Positions 15,124 through 24,595 of a DNA stretch of 64,000 nucleotides are shown here, in pieces (position 1 is the stretch's first letter; every line of letters begins with the position of its first letter). Made by a program: the position numbers and the translations under genes. The stretch spans positions 171,959-235,958 of the forward strand of contig JASBVG010000044.1 of assembly GCA_030147505.1 (NCBI GenBank), written 5' to 3'. The notes beneath the pieces were generated by a model. The model saw only the letters and a list, made by a program, of their open reading frames with translations, searched no databases and was not told where the DNA came from. Origin of the DNA: Tardiphaga sp. (GTDB lineage Bacteria; Pseudomonadota; Alphaproteobacteria; Rhizobiales; Xanthobacteraceae).

Positions 15124-15426
15124 TCACCGCCCCGGCTGCGACCAGGTTGCGCCGGGGGCACCGGTGATCTTGCCGGGATAGTCGACATTGACCACGCAAT
15201 TGCCGCGCAGCTCTGCGGCCGCCTGCACGCATTGCCGATAGTCAAAGAACCGGCAGATCTGCGGCAGGCTCCCCGGTCCGCGCGGACCGCCGGTGAGCAC
15301 GCAGAATGGCGGAACGTTCGAACGCGTTGCGGCAGATGGCCGCGCCTCCGCGGGCGCCTGCGCCAACGCCGCGACGGCAGCGGTCAGCGCCGCAGTGGCC
15401 AGAATGAAAAAACGGCTTAACGTCAT
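15124..15426 (-). CDS. DUF3551 family secreted protein
   Basis: A 100-residue protein with signal peptide MTLSRFFILATAALTAAVAA, cleaved near AQAPAEA. The mature part is a short Cys-rich domain: PPFCVLTGG, PQICRFFDYRQCVQAAAEL and GNCVVNVDYPGK. DUF3551 proteins are small exported proteins common in Bradyrhizobium relatives; function is unknown. GGGA lies 6 bases before the ATG at 15426. It is followed, in tandem, by a second DUF3551 gene upstream. Confidence 0.85.
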   Translation of the reverse strand: MTLSRFFILATAALTAAVAALAQAPAEARPSAATRSNVPPFCVLTGGPRGPGSLPQICRFFDYRQCVQAAAELRGNCVVNVDYPGKITGAPGATWSQPGR

Positions 15427-15448
15427 CTGCATTCCCGGTCGGTAGCAA

Positions 15449-15724
15449 TCAGCGTGCGCGCCGGCTGCGCGGTGCCGTCGTCACAGCGGATTCGCCGCGA
15501 TATTCGACATTGCCAACGCAATTGCCGCGCGTTCCGACAGCAGCGGCGATGCATTGCTGATAGTCGGAATAGATGCAGTTGCCGACATAGGACGACTCGC
15601 CGTTGGAGCCGCTTTGGGCGATGCAATATTGCGCACCGTTCGCAGCAGAGGGCGTCGGTGCCGCGAGAATAAACAGGAAAGCAGCGAGCCCCGCAGGCGC
15701 AGTCCATCGCAAATGGAAGGTCAT
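15449..15724 (-). CDS. DUF3551 family secreted protein
   Basis: A 91-residue paralog of the neighbouring gene. A signal peptide (MTFHLRWTAPAGLAAFLFIL, cleavage near PSAANG) precedes the Cys pattern AQYCIAQSG, VGNCIYSDYQQCIAAAVG and RGNCVGNVEYRGE. GAGG lies 7 bases before the start. The gap to the next DUF3551 gene is 22 bases, so the pair is one transcription unit and probably a tandem duplication. Confidence 0.85.
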   Translation of the reverse strand: MTFHLRWTAPAGLAAFLFILAAPTPSAANGAQYCIAQSGSNGESSYVGNCIYSDYQQCIAAAVGTRGNCVGNVEYRGESAVTTAPRSRRAR

Positions 15725-15928
15725 CAGTATACCTCATATGAAAATGCGCGGGCGAATACCCGCGCAAGATCATATAGGCAGCGTCATCGCATCCGATAGA
15801 ACATTCACGACATTGCGTTCCGGCAAGACAGCCACGTCTTTTGCGGGATGGAGCAGCGATGACAACAAGGCGATCGGCGGCAAGCTTACGCACCGGACAA
15901 GACCGGGACCGGACCGCCCTCGCCTGTC

Positions 15929-16093
15929 CTATTTCAATGAAGCGTTGACGGCGGCGTAGCGGCCGTTGAGCGTGGTGCCGAGCCCCTGCACGGCGGCGAT
16001 GATCGCGAGGCTGATGCCGCAGGCGATCAGCGCATATTCGATGGCGGTCGCCCCGGACTCATCTTTTGCAAATGTCAAAATCAAACGCAGCAC
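15929..16093 (-). CDS. Flp/Fap type IVb pilin
   Basis: A 54-residue prepilin. LILTFAKDESGATAIEYAL holds the prepilin peptidase site (cleavage before A-T-A-I-E-Y, with the conserved Glu-Tyr), followed by the hydrophobic helix IACGISLAIIAAVQGLG. The GTG at 16093 is chosen because GAGGAGG lies 5 bases upstream; it gives the standard pilin length, while the ATG further upstream gives a 20-residue non-pilin extension. No tad/cpa assembly genes are in the window, so this is an orphan pilin gene. Confidence 0.9.
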   Translation of the reverse strand: MLRLILTFAKDESGATAIEYALIACGISLAIIAAVQGLGTTLNGRYAAVNASLK

Positions 16094-16267
16094 TTCTGCC
16101 TCCTCAATCCGGTGCCGGACTTCTTCCGTCACCGTTCCTGCAATGAGGGCCAACCTAGCCGCCAGAAGTTGCAGTGAGGTTCCTAAACAGCATCAATTAT
16201 GAATTAATCGTGTGGTAACTATCTGCAATGCGCCAATGCGCGCGCTTTTTGCAGGCCGCGGCGCCGT

Positions 16268-17869
16268 CTATTCCGACACCAGGCTCGGCGGCGCCTTTGC
16301 CGGTCCCGCCAGCGGGCGCTCTTCCATCAGCACGAGGAAGAACGCGGCGAGCGCGAGCATCGCCGCCGCGGACTCGAACACATAGCGGAACGCCGCTATC
16401 ATCTCCTCGCGTGCGATCGCCTGTGTCGCCTGCGCATGCTCGCCCGATATCGCGAGGTTCGGTCCGAGCGCCATCAACAGCACCGTGGTGAAGGCAGCCA
16501 CCGTGAAGGACGACACCAGCGCGCGGAAGAAGTTCATGGCGCCGGTCACGGTGCCGACCTGCGGACGCGGCACCGCGTTCTGGATCGAGACCAGGCTAAC
16601 CGGGAAGATCATGCCGAGGCCGACAGAGAGGATTCCAAGCATCGTGAGCAGCAGCCACAACGGCAGCGGCGTCAACAGCGCGATGGCGAGGCCCATCGCG
16701 GCCGCCACCGACGTGCCGAAGATGGCAATGCGCTTGTAGTGCACGGCCTTCACCATGGTGCGGCCGGCGATCAGCGCGCCGAGCACCGAAACGGCAGCGA
16801 TCGGGATCAGCGCAAGCCCGGCTTCGGCGGCGGTGAGACCATACACGACCTCATAATAGAGCGGCATATGCACGGTGAGGCCGAGCATCGCGCCCATGCA
16901 GCAGCCGCCGGCGGCCATCGCATAGGGCACCACGCGTCCGCCGATCAGCGACAGCGGCAGGAACGGCTGGTCGGTATGCATGGCGTGCCAGACGAAAGCG
17001 AAACCGATGGCGGCGGCGGCGCCGAGCAGCGCGATGATCGTCGGCGAGAGCCAGGAGAAGCGCGTGCCGCCCCAGGTCAGCGCCAGCATGAAGGCGACGG
17101 CGGAGACCATCAGCAGGACGCCGCCGAGCCAGTCCACCTTGCGGCGGCGATGGAAGACCGGGATCTTCTTCATCGCCGGCAGCATCAGCGCGAGCGCGCC
17201 GATACCGAGCGGGATGTTGATCCAGAAGATCATCGACCAGTGCAGATGTTCAGCGAACACGCCGCCGAGGATCGGCCCGCCGATGCCGGCCGAAACCCAC
17301 ACGCCGCTGAAATAGGCCTGATACTGGCCGCGTTCGCGCGGCGAGACGACGTCGGAAATGATCGTCTGCACGATCGGCAGAATGCCGCCACCGCCGAGGC
17401 CCTGCAGCGCGCGGGCGATGATCAGCACCAGCATGTTCGGCGCCAGCGCGCACAGTACCGAGCCGACCATGAACATCGCCATCGCGGCGATGATGGTGGC
17501 GCGGCGGCCATAGATGTCGCTCAAGGTGCCGAACACCGGCGCCACCGCGGTGGAGGCCAGCAGATAGGCTGTTATCACCCAGGACAGATTGGAAACGTCG
17601 CCGAATTGCCGGCCGATGGTCGGCAGGGCCGTGGCGACGATGGTCTGGTCGAGCGCCGCCAGGAACATCGCCATCAGGAGGCTGATCAGGATGCTGCGGA
17701 CTTCGGCCGGCGACAGCGATGCGGAAGCGACCGGTGGCGGTGTATGTTCGAGATCGATGGCCTCGGTGGGGATGCGCGAGAGTTCTTCGGCTATGTCGTC
17801 GGAAAGGAGCGCGTCGGACAATGGCTGGTCGTCGGCGGAGCCGCGACGCTGGCGTTCGATCTTGTTCAT
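16268..17869 (-). CDS. MFS multidrug exporter, DHA2 (EmrB/QacA) family
   Basis: A 533-residue inner-membrane proton antiporter with about 14 predicted segments. A 57-residue acidic cytosolic N terminus precedes TM1, which carries the DHA2 motif LDQTIVATALPTI (about residues 73-85). The loop motif GTLSDIYGRR and the antiporter motif around GGPILGGVF are present. No membrane-fusion partner (EmrA) is adjacent. It likely exports hydrophobic drugs or metabolites; substrate unknown. Confidence 0.93.
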   Translation of the reverse strand: MNKIERQRRGSADDQPLSDALLSDDIAEELSRIPTEAIDLEHTPPPVASASLSPAEVRSILISLLMAMFLAALDQTIVATALPTIGRQFGDVSNLSWVITAYLLASTAVAPVFGTLSDIYGRRATIIAAMAMFMVGSVLCALAPNMLVLIIARALQGLGGGGILPIVQTIISDVVSPRERGQYQAYFSGVWVSAGIGGPILGGVFAEHLHWSMIFWINIPLGIGALALMLPAMKKIPVFHRRRKVDWLGGVLLMVSAVAFMLALTWGGTRFSWLSPTIIALLGAAAAIGFAFVWHAMHTDQPFLPLSLIGGRVVPYAMAAGGCCMGAMLGLTVHMPLYYEVVYGLTAAEAGLALIPIAAVSVLGALIAGRTMVKAVHYKRIAIFGTSVAAAMGLAIALLTPLPLWLLLTMLGILSVGLGMIFPVSLVSIQNAVPRPQVGTVTGAMNFFRALVSSFTVAAFTTVLLMALGPNLAISGEHAQATQAIAREEMIAAFRYVFESAAAMLALAAFFLVLMEERPLAGPAKAPPSLVSE

Positions 17870-18023
17870 GAACTCTTCGATGCAGTGAAAAGTCGCGCCG
17901 TCAGCGACGCAGGAACGCGCGCGCCGGCACCTGCAGGAAAATCTATGCTCCCGGGGGCGCCCGCGACAGTTGTTTCATTGCATGGGAGCATCCCGCCGCG
18001 GGCGGTCGCTCGCGCGGGCGTGA

Positions 18024-18785
18024 TCAGGCGCTGCGGCTCAGTTCCGCCAGCCGGCGCCATTTCTCGTGGGCGTAACGGCGATTGTAGTCGGCCACATCCC
18101 ACCCTGCAGCACCGTCGAGAAAACCGGCGCGCAGTATGAAGGTCTTGATGAAAGCGGCCCAGCCATGCAGCGGCGCCTGAACCGCGCCGGCACGGCGGCC
18201 CCGCGAAAACATCTGCTGGGCCGCGGCGGTGGAATAACGGACGATCTTGTCCTCGGCATCGGCACGTGAGGTGATGCTGTCATGCTCGATGCGGAAACCG
18301 GCGGTGCGAACCCCGCCATCGACGATCAGGCGCTCATGCACGAGATCGTCGGAGAACCGCGCCTGCCCGCGCCGGAATAGCCGGGTGACATAGTCCGGCG
18401 ACCAGCCGCTATGGCGAATGACGCTGCCGCAAAAGCGCGAGCGTCGCGACATGCGATAGGCAGCCGGCGCATCGGCCGCAGTCATAGCTACTTTCAGCGG
18501 CGCGATCGCCTCGGCATCCAGCCATTCATCGGCATCGAGCGAAAGCACCCATTCGCCCCGCGCACGCTCCAGCGCCCGCGCCTTTTGCGGCCCGAAGCCC
18601 GGCCAGTCCGTGGTGACGACGACCTCGGCGCCGAAGGATTTTGCAATCTCGACCGTCGCATCGGTGCTACCGCTATCGACGACGATGATCTCGTCGGCAA
18701 AGGGTACCGAGCCGAGGCAACGCGCAATGGCTGCTTCCTCGTTCTTGGTGATGACGATCAACGAGAGTCTGGGCGTTGCCGTCAT
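18024..18785 (-). CDS. Family 2 glycosyltransferase (LPS core / KdtX-WaaE type)
   Basis: A 253-residue GT-A enzyme. LSLIVITKNEEAAIARCLGS starts the Rossmann part, IIVVDSGSTDAT binds UDP, and DAD at residues 84-86 (LSLDADEW) is the metal-binding motif. The C terminus GWAAFIKTFILRAGFLDGAA matches WaaE/KdtX-like glucosyltransferases that add a sugar to lipopolysaccharide core. It acts at the cytoplasmic face of the inner membrane. Substrate specificity is not shown by the sequence. Confidence 0.9.
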   Translation of the reverse strand: MTATPRLSLIVITKNEEAAIARCLGSVPFADEIIVVDSGSTDATVEIAKSFGAEVVVTTDWPGFGPQKARALERARGEWVLSLDADEWLDAEAIAPLKVAMTAADAPAAYRMSRRSRFCGSVIRHSGWSPDYVTRLFRRGQARFSDDLVHERLIVDGGVRTAGFRIEHDSITSRADAEDKIVRYSTAAAQQMFSRGRRAGAVQAPLHGWAAFIKTFILRAGFLDGAAGWDVADYNRRYAHEKWRRLAELSRSA

Positions 18786-19033
18786 CTATCCCGGTCGCTT
18801 CATTCGCTCTGGCCCTGCGCGGTATCTGGTCTTCCGGATCCGCGTCCGCCACCGCTGTTCGGTTGCCTTTGCTTGCCCGCTCCATTCAGCGACGCCGCTC
18901 TCGCGGCAGCCGGGAACAGGCATGGCGCTCCTCATAAAGGCTGTGCCTGCAGGCGGCAAGTCGCATGCTGCAAAGATCACCGCCACGGTCGCGACCAAGA
19001 ATTCGCTCGATTCGATCGCGCGAATCGGAGTCG

Positions 19034-19156
19034 TATCCCGGACGCGGTGCAGCGCTCTTTGCGCTGCTGTGCAGAGCCGGGACCGTTTCAAACACCGGAC
19101 TTCTTGACGGTGCCGGCTCTGCGAAGCGGCACTTCGCGCCGCATCGCGTCCGGGAC
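19034..19156. repeat. Nested palindromic element, type B (copy 3, solitary)
   Basis: About 123 bases. The outer arms are TATCCCGGACGCGGTGCAGC and GCCGCATCGCGTCCGGGACA. The inner arms are CAGAGCCGGGACCGT and ACGGTGCCGGCTCTG. This is the most complete copy of the repeat that flanks the GIY-YIG gene at 12168-12461. The whole gap 18786-19181 holds no other recognisable feature. Confidence 0.88.
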
Positions 19157-19181
19157 ACAATTCCATTAAATCCAATCGCCC

Positions 19182-20420
19182 TTAACTCAGATCGATGATG
19201 TGGGGCTGCCCTTCCTGAACCACCTCGACGCGCTTTTTCAACCCTGCATTCGCATCGAAGAATGCTGCCAGACCCTGCTTGGCAGGTGACCAACCGCCAC
19301 CCTGTTTGGCCACAGGCTTCTTCTTCCAGTCCGCCTTGCGCTTCTCATCGATATCGTCGATCTCATAGGTCAGATGGATCGTATAGTCGTCGTCGAGGCC
19401 GCGGGCTTCGAGCAGCATTTCCAGCGTCGCGCGCTCGGGATTGCCATGCTCGCCATCCCCCGAAAACACATAGTGCCTCGCCTTCACGCGCTCGAAGAAC
19501 TCCGTCGTCATATTGTAGTTGCTGCCATGATGCGGCACCTTGAGAATGTCGACATGCAGTTCGCCATTTTCGTCGAGCGCTTCGACCAATGCGAGCCCTT
19601 CCAGGATCTTGTCGCCCCGCGCATCGCCGGTGAGCAGCATGCGTTTCATCTCGTCGCCCTCGCCGACATCGACGAGCACCACGATGCTCGATAGATTGGG
19701 CACCGATTTGTCGGTGAATGCGGCCAGCATGGCCTCCGGCGATTTCTTCTGCCCGGCATTGTGCTCCTTCACCCACTGGTCATGCGCCTCCTGCAGGGCC
19801 AGCAGTTCCGGTTGCATCGGGCCGACGACCGTGATCTTGAGCCCGCTCAGTTTGACCGGCTTCGGTGGGTCGGTGGCGAGAATGAGGTCGCCATTGAATT
19901 TATGATTGGGCGCCCAGCCGAGTTCTTCGGCACCGTCCCTCAGGCTGCGTCCTTGCGGCACGCTGGACAGCACCTCCAGCGTCTGGTGCTGATCCTCATT
20001 CTCGACAGGGACGCCCGCAAATGTGGCGGCCGGATTGACACCGGCGAGAATCGAGGCAGTGGCGGGCTGGCCGAGCTGCGCCGGCGTCGTGCTCAACAGG
20101 TCGTCGAAACTGTTGAACCACAGGCTCGATACTTTGAGATGCAGATCCCGGGCGTTCGGGCGCTGGGCCTTCATCAGGTCGAGGATGCCCTTGATATGAT
20201 CGTCGTCGATATGGCTGACCATGACGACATCGATCGGCAATGTATCGTTCTCGCCCTGCAATTCGAGCAGACGCGGCTCCAGCTGCGGACCATAGACATC
20301 CGATGGGCCGCCATCGATCAACATCAGGCGTGGATTGTCCTCGGTCCCGTAATGCAGGATCAGACAGTCCCCTTTACGCGCACGCAGCACTTCCAGACCA
20401 AAGGTCATCACCGTCTCCAT
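19182..20420 (-). CDS. Metallo-beta-lactamase-fold hydrolase (ComEC/Rec2-like domain)
   Basis: A 412-residue soluble protein. GDCLILHYG and LMLIDGGPSDVYG begin the MBL fold, and SHIDDDHIKG (His70, Asp72, Asp74, His75) is the metal site, with Asp replacing the second His as in ComEC-type MBL domains. LLTGDARGDKILEGL and VDILKVPHHGSNYN complete it. Unlike ComEC there are no membrane segments. It is the last gene of a patatin-S8-MBL set, sharing one base with the S8 gene (TGATG). Possible roles are nuclease, phosphodiesterase or cleavage of a signal molecule; unknown. Confidence 0.88.
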   Translation of the reverse strand: METVMTFGLEVLRARKGDCLILHYGTEDNPRLMLIDGGPSDVYGPQLEPRLLELQGENDTLPIDVVMVSHIDDDHIKGILDLMKAQRPNARDLHLKVSSLWFNSFDDLLSTTPAQLGQPATASILAGVNPAATFAGVPVENEDQHQTLEVLSSVPQGRSLRDGAEELGWAPNHKFNGDLILATDPPKPVKLSGLKITVVGPMQPELLALQEAHDQWVKEHNAGQKKSPEAMLAAFTDKSVPNLSSIVVLVDVGEGDEMKRMLLTGDARGDKILEGLALVEALDENGELHVDILKVPHHGSNYNMTTEFFERVKARHYVFSGDGEHGNPERATLEMLLEARGLDDDYTIHLTYEIDDIDEKRKADWKKKPVAKQGGGWSPAKQGLAAFFDANAGLKKRVEVVQEGQPHIIDLS

Positions 20421-22513
20421 CAGATGGATTGAAGAGCCCGCAACACATCCAGCATGCCGTGGCCCTGGAAACTGCGCTCGCGGCCGAGATCGGTGGCCGT
20501 ATCACACAGGATTTTCTTGACGCGCCGCGGACGGCCCACCAGTTCGTCGTAGCGCGCCAGCAACATGGCCGCCGCGCCGCTGACATGCGGCGCAGCCATG
20601 CTGGTGCCGGACTCCGGCGCCCACTTGTTGTCCAGAACCGTGGACACCACCTTTTCGCCCGGCGCCACCAGATCTGGCTTCGCCCGCCCGTCCCCGGTCG
20701 GCCCGCGGCTGGAGAAGAAGCTCACACCGTAAGTCTGCGGCCAGTTGCCATGGGTCGAACCGACGGTGATGACGCTTTCGCTGTTGCCGGGATCGGTGAT
20801 GCTGAAAGCCGCATAATTCTCGAATACGCCGTCATTGGTCTGGAATTTCTGGAAGCCGCGATTGCCGGCGGCGGCAACGACCACGACACCGCTCTCCACC
20901 AGCCGCTCGCACTCATTGCAAATCGGCGTGTTACCGCAGGCAAAATTGCGGACATTGTGCGGAATCGACAGGCTCAGATTGGCGCCGTGCACGGTGATAT
21001 GGTTATGCCGCTCATTGATGTAGCGAATGAATTGCAGCGCGGCGATGATCGCGAATTCGGTGTCTTCCCTGGTCTTGTTGAGCACACGGAAATCATAGAT
21101 GCGAATGTTGGGACACATGCCCTCCGCACGTCCGTCCAGCTTGCCGGCCCCGATGATCCCCGCCACATGCGTCCCGTGCGGGCTCGGCAGCGGCGCCTCC
21201 GCCTCGAAGGGCGACGCCCCCTTCTCGTCGCGCACGTCCTCCGCTTTGAGCTTCGGCGGCAAGAGCGTGATCAGTTTTTCGACCCGCGCCCAGTTGATCG
21301 GCCGCTGATTTTCAGCGTCGTCCGCAATCGCTTTCAGACTCGCGATGACATCGGCCTCTTTTTGCCCCGTGCCTTTCACAATCCATTCGACATCCGCGGG
21401 TTTAACGTCCGTGGCAACGTTGCTCACGATCTCGCGGATTCGCGTGAAATCGAAGGTCTTGCGAATACGTGAACTATATTTCGCAGCGCCGCTCTTTCGC
21501 TCGTCGATCTCAACGAAGGCCGGATGGGTCCGGTCGATCCCTGAATCGAGCACGGCCCAGACGATGTTCCTGCAATCGACCTTGAACAACGTCTTCGCGG
21601 CATCGCCCTTCACCGCAGGAACGGACCGGTCCAGCGCAGCCGCGGCCGGCCGGTTCAGCGACACCTGAAAAATGTAGCCCGCGCCGTCCATATCGAAACT
21701 GAGATCGACATCGGCCTTGGGGGGCTGCAACACCTCGGGCGTCGCATTGATCAAGGCATAGAGATCGAACATCGCCTTGATGATTTCGTCGATGTGGTCT
21801 TGATATTTATCGAAGGCTTCTTCGGCAGTCAGCGGCGGAAGCTTGGCAAGCGGACGCTTCTCTTTATCGACCGGGCGCAGCAATTTGCCGTCCCAATAGA
21901 TCAGCCCCGCAAGGGCGATATATCTTTCGAGCGACGTATAGGTCTCGCGATCGTCCGCGATCGCCGGAGGATCCTGCAATGGGCGACGCTCCAGCAGCTT
22001 CTTCACCCGTTGCGGATCGAATTTTGCAATCCGTTCCTGCACCGTGGGCTCCTGCCACCACTGTGTCAGCGGCACCAGAATGCGCAGCACCTGATCGAAG
22101 TACAGCCGGGCCGCTACGAGGCCCTGCAGATAGGCGACCTTGGGCGGATGATCGTCACGCTTCGCCGGGACCGGATCGACCTCGCGCGTCCGCTCCTGCG
22201 TTTGCGCCGCGATGGCCTTCGGAATGATGCTGGCGACGAGCGCCGCGGTGACACGCCGATGCGGCGTAATGAGCACGTCCTGCACGATGCCGGGATCGAA
22301 CGCAAAGGCGGCCCAGACATCGCCGAGCAGCGGCGAGTCCTGCAGCACGCGGCGATCGTTCGCAGGACCGAGCAGGATATGTTCGACGAGATCGGCCGGG
22401 ATCGAGAATTGCTCCGGACGCTGCCCCGATGGTGTCGCCGGACTTCCCGGGACGTCATCGCCGCCGCCCGAACCGCCCGGCTTTTGCGTTCCACTTTTTT
22501 TCGCTTTTGCCAC
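20420..22513 (-). CDS. Subtilisin-like serine protease (S8 family) with long N-terminal domain
   Basis: A 697-residue protein without a signal peptide, so probably cytoplasmic. Residues 1-300 are an uncharacterised helical domain. The S8 catalytic residues are all present: Asp323 (AVLDSGID), His446 (SPHGTHVAG), oxyanion Asn551 (VAAAGNRG) and Ser638 (SGTSMAAPHVSG). A roughly 100-residue insert between Asp and His includes EWIVKGTGQKEADVIASLKA. It is 44 bases after the patatin gene and coupled to the MBL gene. A cytoplasmic subtilase with lipase and MBL partners suggests a regulated effector; this is inference. Confidence 0.9.
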   Translation of the reverse strand: MAKAKKSGTQKPGGSGGGDDVPGSPATPSGQRPEQFSIPADLVEHILLGPANDRRVLQDSPLLGDVWAAFAFDPGIVQDVLITPHRRVTAALVASIIPKAIAAQTQERTREVDPVPAKRDDHPPKVAYLQGLVAARLYFDQVLRILVPLTQWWQEPTVQERIAKFDPQRVKKLLERRPLQDPPAIADDRETYTSLERYIALAGLIYWDGKLLRPVDKEKRPLAKLPPLTAEEAFDKYQDHIDEIIKAMFDLYALINATPEVLQPPKADVDLSFDMDGAGYIFQVSLNRPAAAALDRSVPAVKGDAAKTLFKVDCRNIVWAVLDSGIDRTHPAFVEIDERKSGAAKYSSRIRKTFDFTRIREIVSNVATDVKPADVEWIVKGTGQKEADVIASLKAIADDAENQRPINWARVEKLITLLPPKLKAEDVRDEKGASPFEAEAPLPSPHGTHVAGIIGAGKLDGRAEGMCPNIRIYDFRVLNKTREDTEFAIIAALQFIRYINERHNHITVHGANLSLSIPHNVRNFACGNTPICNECERLVESGVVVVAAAGNRGFQKFQTNDGVFENYAAFSITDPGNSESVITVGSTHGNWPQTYGVSFFSSRGPTGDGRAKPDLVAPGEKVVSTVLDNKWAPESGTSMAAPHVSGAAAMLLARYDELVGRPRRVKKILCDTATDLGRERSFQGHGMLDVLRALQSI

Positions 22514-22557
22514 CCACTGCCCCCAATGGTCGTCTCAACAATCGTCGATGCGCCGCC

Positions 22558-23751
22558 TCACACCTTCGCGGCCGGATAGGGAAAGTCCGCAGGCGCTTTG
22601 ATCGACGGATCGAAAAAGGCACGCAGTGCCGCGTCGCAGACGGCGTAGCCCCAATTGATCAGCCGTTCCTGGGTAACATCGTCGAGCCCCTTCAGCCGCG
22701 TCGGAATCTCGGCCAGCGCCATGGTGCGCTCGTGCGGACACGGCAAGGCGTCTTTCAATTTGAATTCCGCGATGTCGGTGCGGATGCCCCACAACGCGCC
22801 TTTGCGCGCCCGCTCGCTGGCCGGCTCCTTGCGGTACAGCTTCAGGGAGTCGATGACCTGCCGGTTACGCAGGGCACGCACCTGGCTGTCGATCAGATTG
22901 AGTACCCGGTAGGAATGCCGCGGCCAGTCGTGCTTCGGTGCTTCCTCGGCCTTGATCTTGCCGCCGGCGTCGCTGACGAAAACGGTCTTGTGGCGCTTCC
23001 ATGCGGTTTCGAGGCCGAGATTGTCGTAGACGCCACCATCGGTGAGAACCATGCCGGCGGTGAATGGCGGGCGTTGCAGATCCATGCCGGAGCCCGGCGT
23101 GAAGTCGTCGTGTGCTACTCGCAACTGGAATGGCGACAGCACCGGCGGAAATGACGACGATGCGGCCACCGCCTGCGCCAGCGTCACCTTCATCTTGTCA
23201 GCATCGATCCTGCCGACGCGATAGTCCCACATGTAGCGCTTGGTGAAACGGCAAAGCACGCCGGACTGCACATTGGTGGCGTTGATGACGAAGCGCGGCG
23301 CGTCGGGCAGCGCCTGCAAAGTGTTGCCCTCGAACAGCGCGGCGTCATAAGCGCTGGCGATGCGATCGCCGACCGTGCCAGGCAGCAGCGCGCCGAGGAT
23401 CACCGACCTGATGTCGATGGTCCGGCCGGCAAATTTGCGCAGCGGCGCGACGAATTCGCGGATGAAACCGTGATTGACGTCAGTGTTCGCGAAATCGATC
23501 CGCGACCATTTCATGCCAAGAAACGCAGCGGTGATCGAACCGCCGGAGACACTGGAAATCCGCGCGACCTTACCGAGCAGCCCGGCCTCATACAGCCGCC
23601 AGATCACCCCGATATGGAATACCATCGCCCGGAAGCCGCCACCGGACAGACAGAGCGCGGGCGTTTCCTCGATCGGCTCGTCGATCTCGCCGGGAATGCC
23701 CCTGACCGGGGAGTCGGCAGTAACGGGCGCATCCGGCACGGTATCCCCCAC
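22558..23751 (-). CDS. Patatin-like phospholipase
   Basis: A 397-residue lipid acyl hydrolase. The oxyanion loop is LCLSGGGFRAMVFH (residues 34-47), the nucleophile Ser69 lies in SSVSGGS, and the catalytic Asp238 lies in LTDGGVYDNLGLE, making the Ser-Asp dyad complete. No signal peptide is seen. It is the first gene of the patatin-S8-MBL set. Patatin-type enzymes serve both in lipid turnover and as membrane-destroying effectors of defence systems, and the neighbours favour the second. Regulation by the adjacent protease is speculative. Confidence 0.92.
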   Translation of the reverse strand: MGDTVPDAPVTADSPVRGIPGEIDEPIEETPALCLSGGGFRAMVFHIGVIWRLYEAGLLGKVARISSVSGGSITAAFLGMKWSRIDFANTDVNHGFIREFVAPLRKFAGRTIDIRSVILGALLPGTVGDRIASAYDAALFEGNTLQALPDAPRFVINATNVQSGVLCRFTKRYMWDYRVGRIDADKMKVTLAQAVAASSSFPPVLSPFQLRVAHDDFTPGSGMDLQRPPFTAGMVLTDGGVYDNLGLETAWKRHKTVFVSDAGGKIKAEEAPKHDWPRHSYRVLNLIDSQVRALRNRQVIDSLKLYRKEPASERARKGALWGIRTDIAEFKLKDALPCPHERTMALAEIPTRLKGLDDVTQERLINWGYAVCDAALRAFFDPSIKAPADFPYPAAKV

Positions 23752-23857
23752 ACGCCCGCTCCACCTTAAGGTGTCTTTTGCCGAGGTACTCTACACACGC
23801 CGAACGGGTATCGTGAAGTGGCCGACCGCGCAATCTCGCCGGATGCGACACTCCGCG

Positions 23858-24370
23858 CTAGGCGGGTCGCTTCTTCAGTTTGGCCTTGCGCGGCAGTTGC
23901 CCGGGCCAGGACACGATATGGTCCTCCAGCTCCTCATCCGGCACGGTCTCCTCGCTGGCCTCGACGCGACCGCGGACCGAAACGCCGGCCTCATGCACGG
24001 TCTCGCGACTTCCGGAAATCAGCGGATGCCACCAATAAAGATCGCGCTTTTCGGCCGCGAGCTTGTAGCCGCAGCTATGCGGCAGCCAGCTCAGGCTGCG
24101 CACATTGTCCGGCGTTAGGCGGACGCAATCGGGCACCTGGTCAGAGCGATTTGGATAGTCCTTGCAGGCACATAGATTGGCATCGAGAAGCTTGCAGGAA
24201 ATGTGCGTATAGTAGATCCGGCCGGTATCCTCGTCCTCCAGCTTGTTCAGGCAGCAGCGCCCGCAACCATCGCACAGGCTCTCCCATTCGGCGTCGGACA
24301 TCTCTTCCAACGTCTTGGTTTTCCAGAACATTCCCTCCTGCGCGGAGGGATGGGGCGGACGCGCGGTCAT
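23858..24370 (-). CDS. YcgN family cysteine-cluster protein (UPF0260)
   Basis: A 170-residue soluble protein. [20 protein letters not shown] is the conserved Cys cluster, then [38 protein letters not shown] and a trailing DHIVSWPG match YcgN of E. coli throughout. The cysteines suggest metal or iron-sulfur binding; the role is unknown. It is 106 bases upstream of the patatin gene on the same strand and could share a transcript, but it is a conserved core gene elsewhere. Confidence 0.92.
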   Translation of the reverse strand: MTARPPHPSAQEGMFWKTKTLEEMSDAEWESLCDGCGRCCLNKLEDEDTGRIYYTHISCKLLDANLCACKDYPNRSDQVPDCVRLTPDNVRSLSWLPHSCGYKLAAEKRDLYWWHPLISGSRETVHEAGVSVRGRVEASEETVPDEELEDHIVSWPGQLPRKAKLKKRPA

Positions 24371-24595
24371 ATCTTCGAATGAGTCCAGTCATGCGGGCGA
24401 AACGTCCTTCTAGCGACGTTAGCCCTGAGCAGCAATTGTACTGCGTCGCCATTGGTTTATCGGCCCCGCTCGGCTAAAACTTGACGAGTCTCCCGTGCCG
24501 CAACACTGCCGCCGGGATGCCGCAATGATTCCGCAACAGACGCCGGCTTTGCCCGTACAGGCGAGGCGCGCGCTGCAAAGAAACCAAGGGCCACA

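Noticed and set aside
16436..18139. A 567-codon open frame on the plus strand
   Set aside because: It is the antisense shadow of the DHA2 exporter gene; its product is a His/Arg/Asp-rich low-complexity chain with no fold-like pattern.
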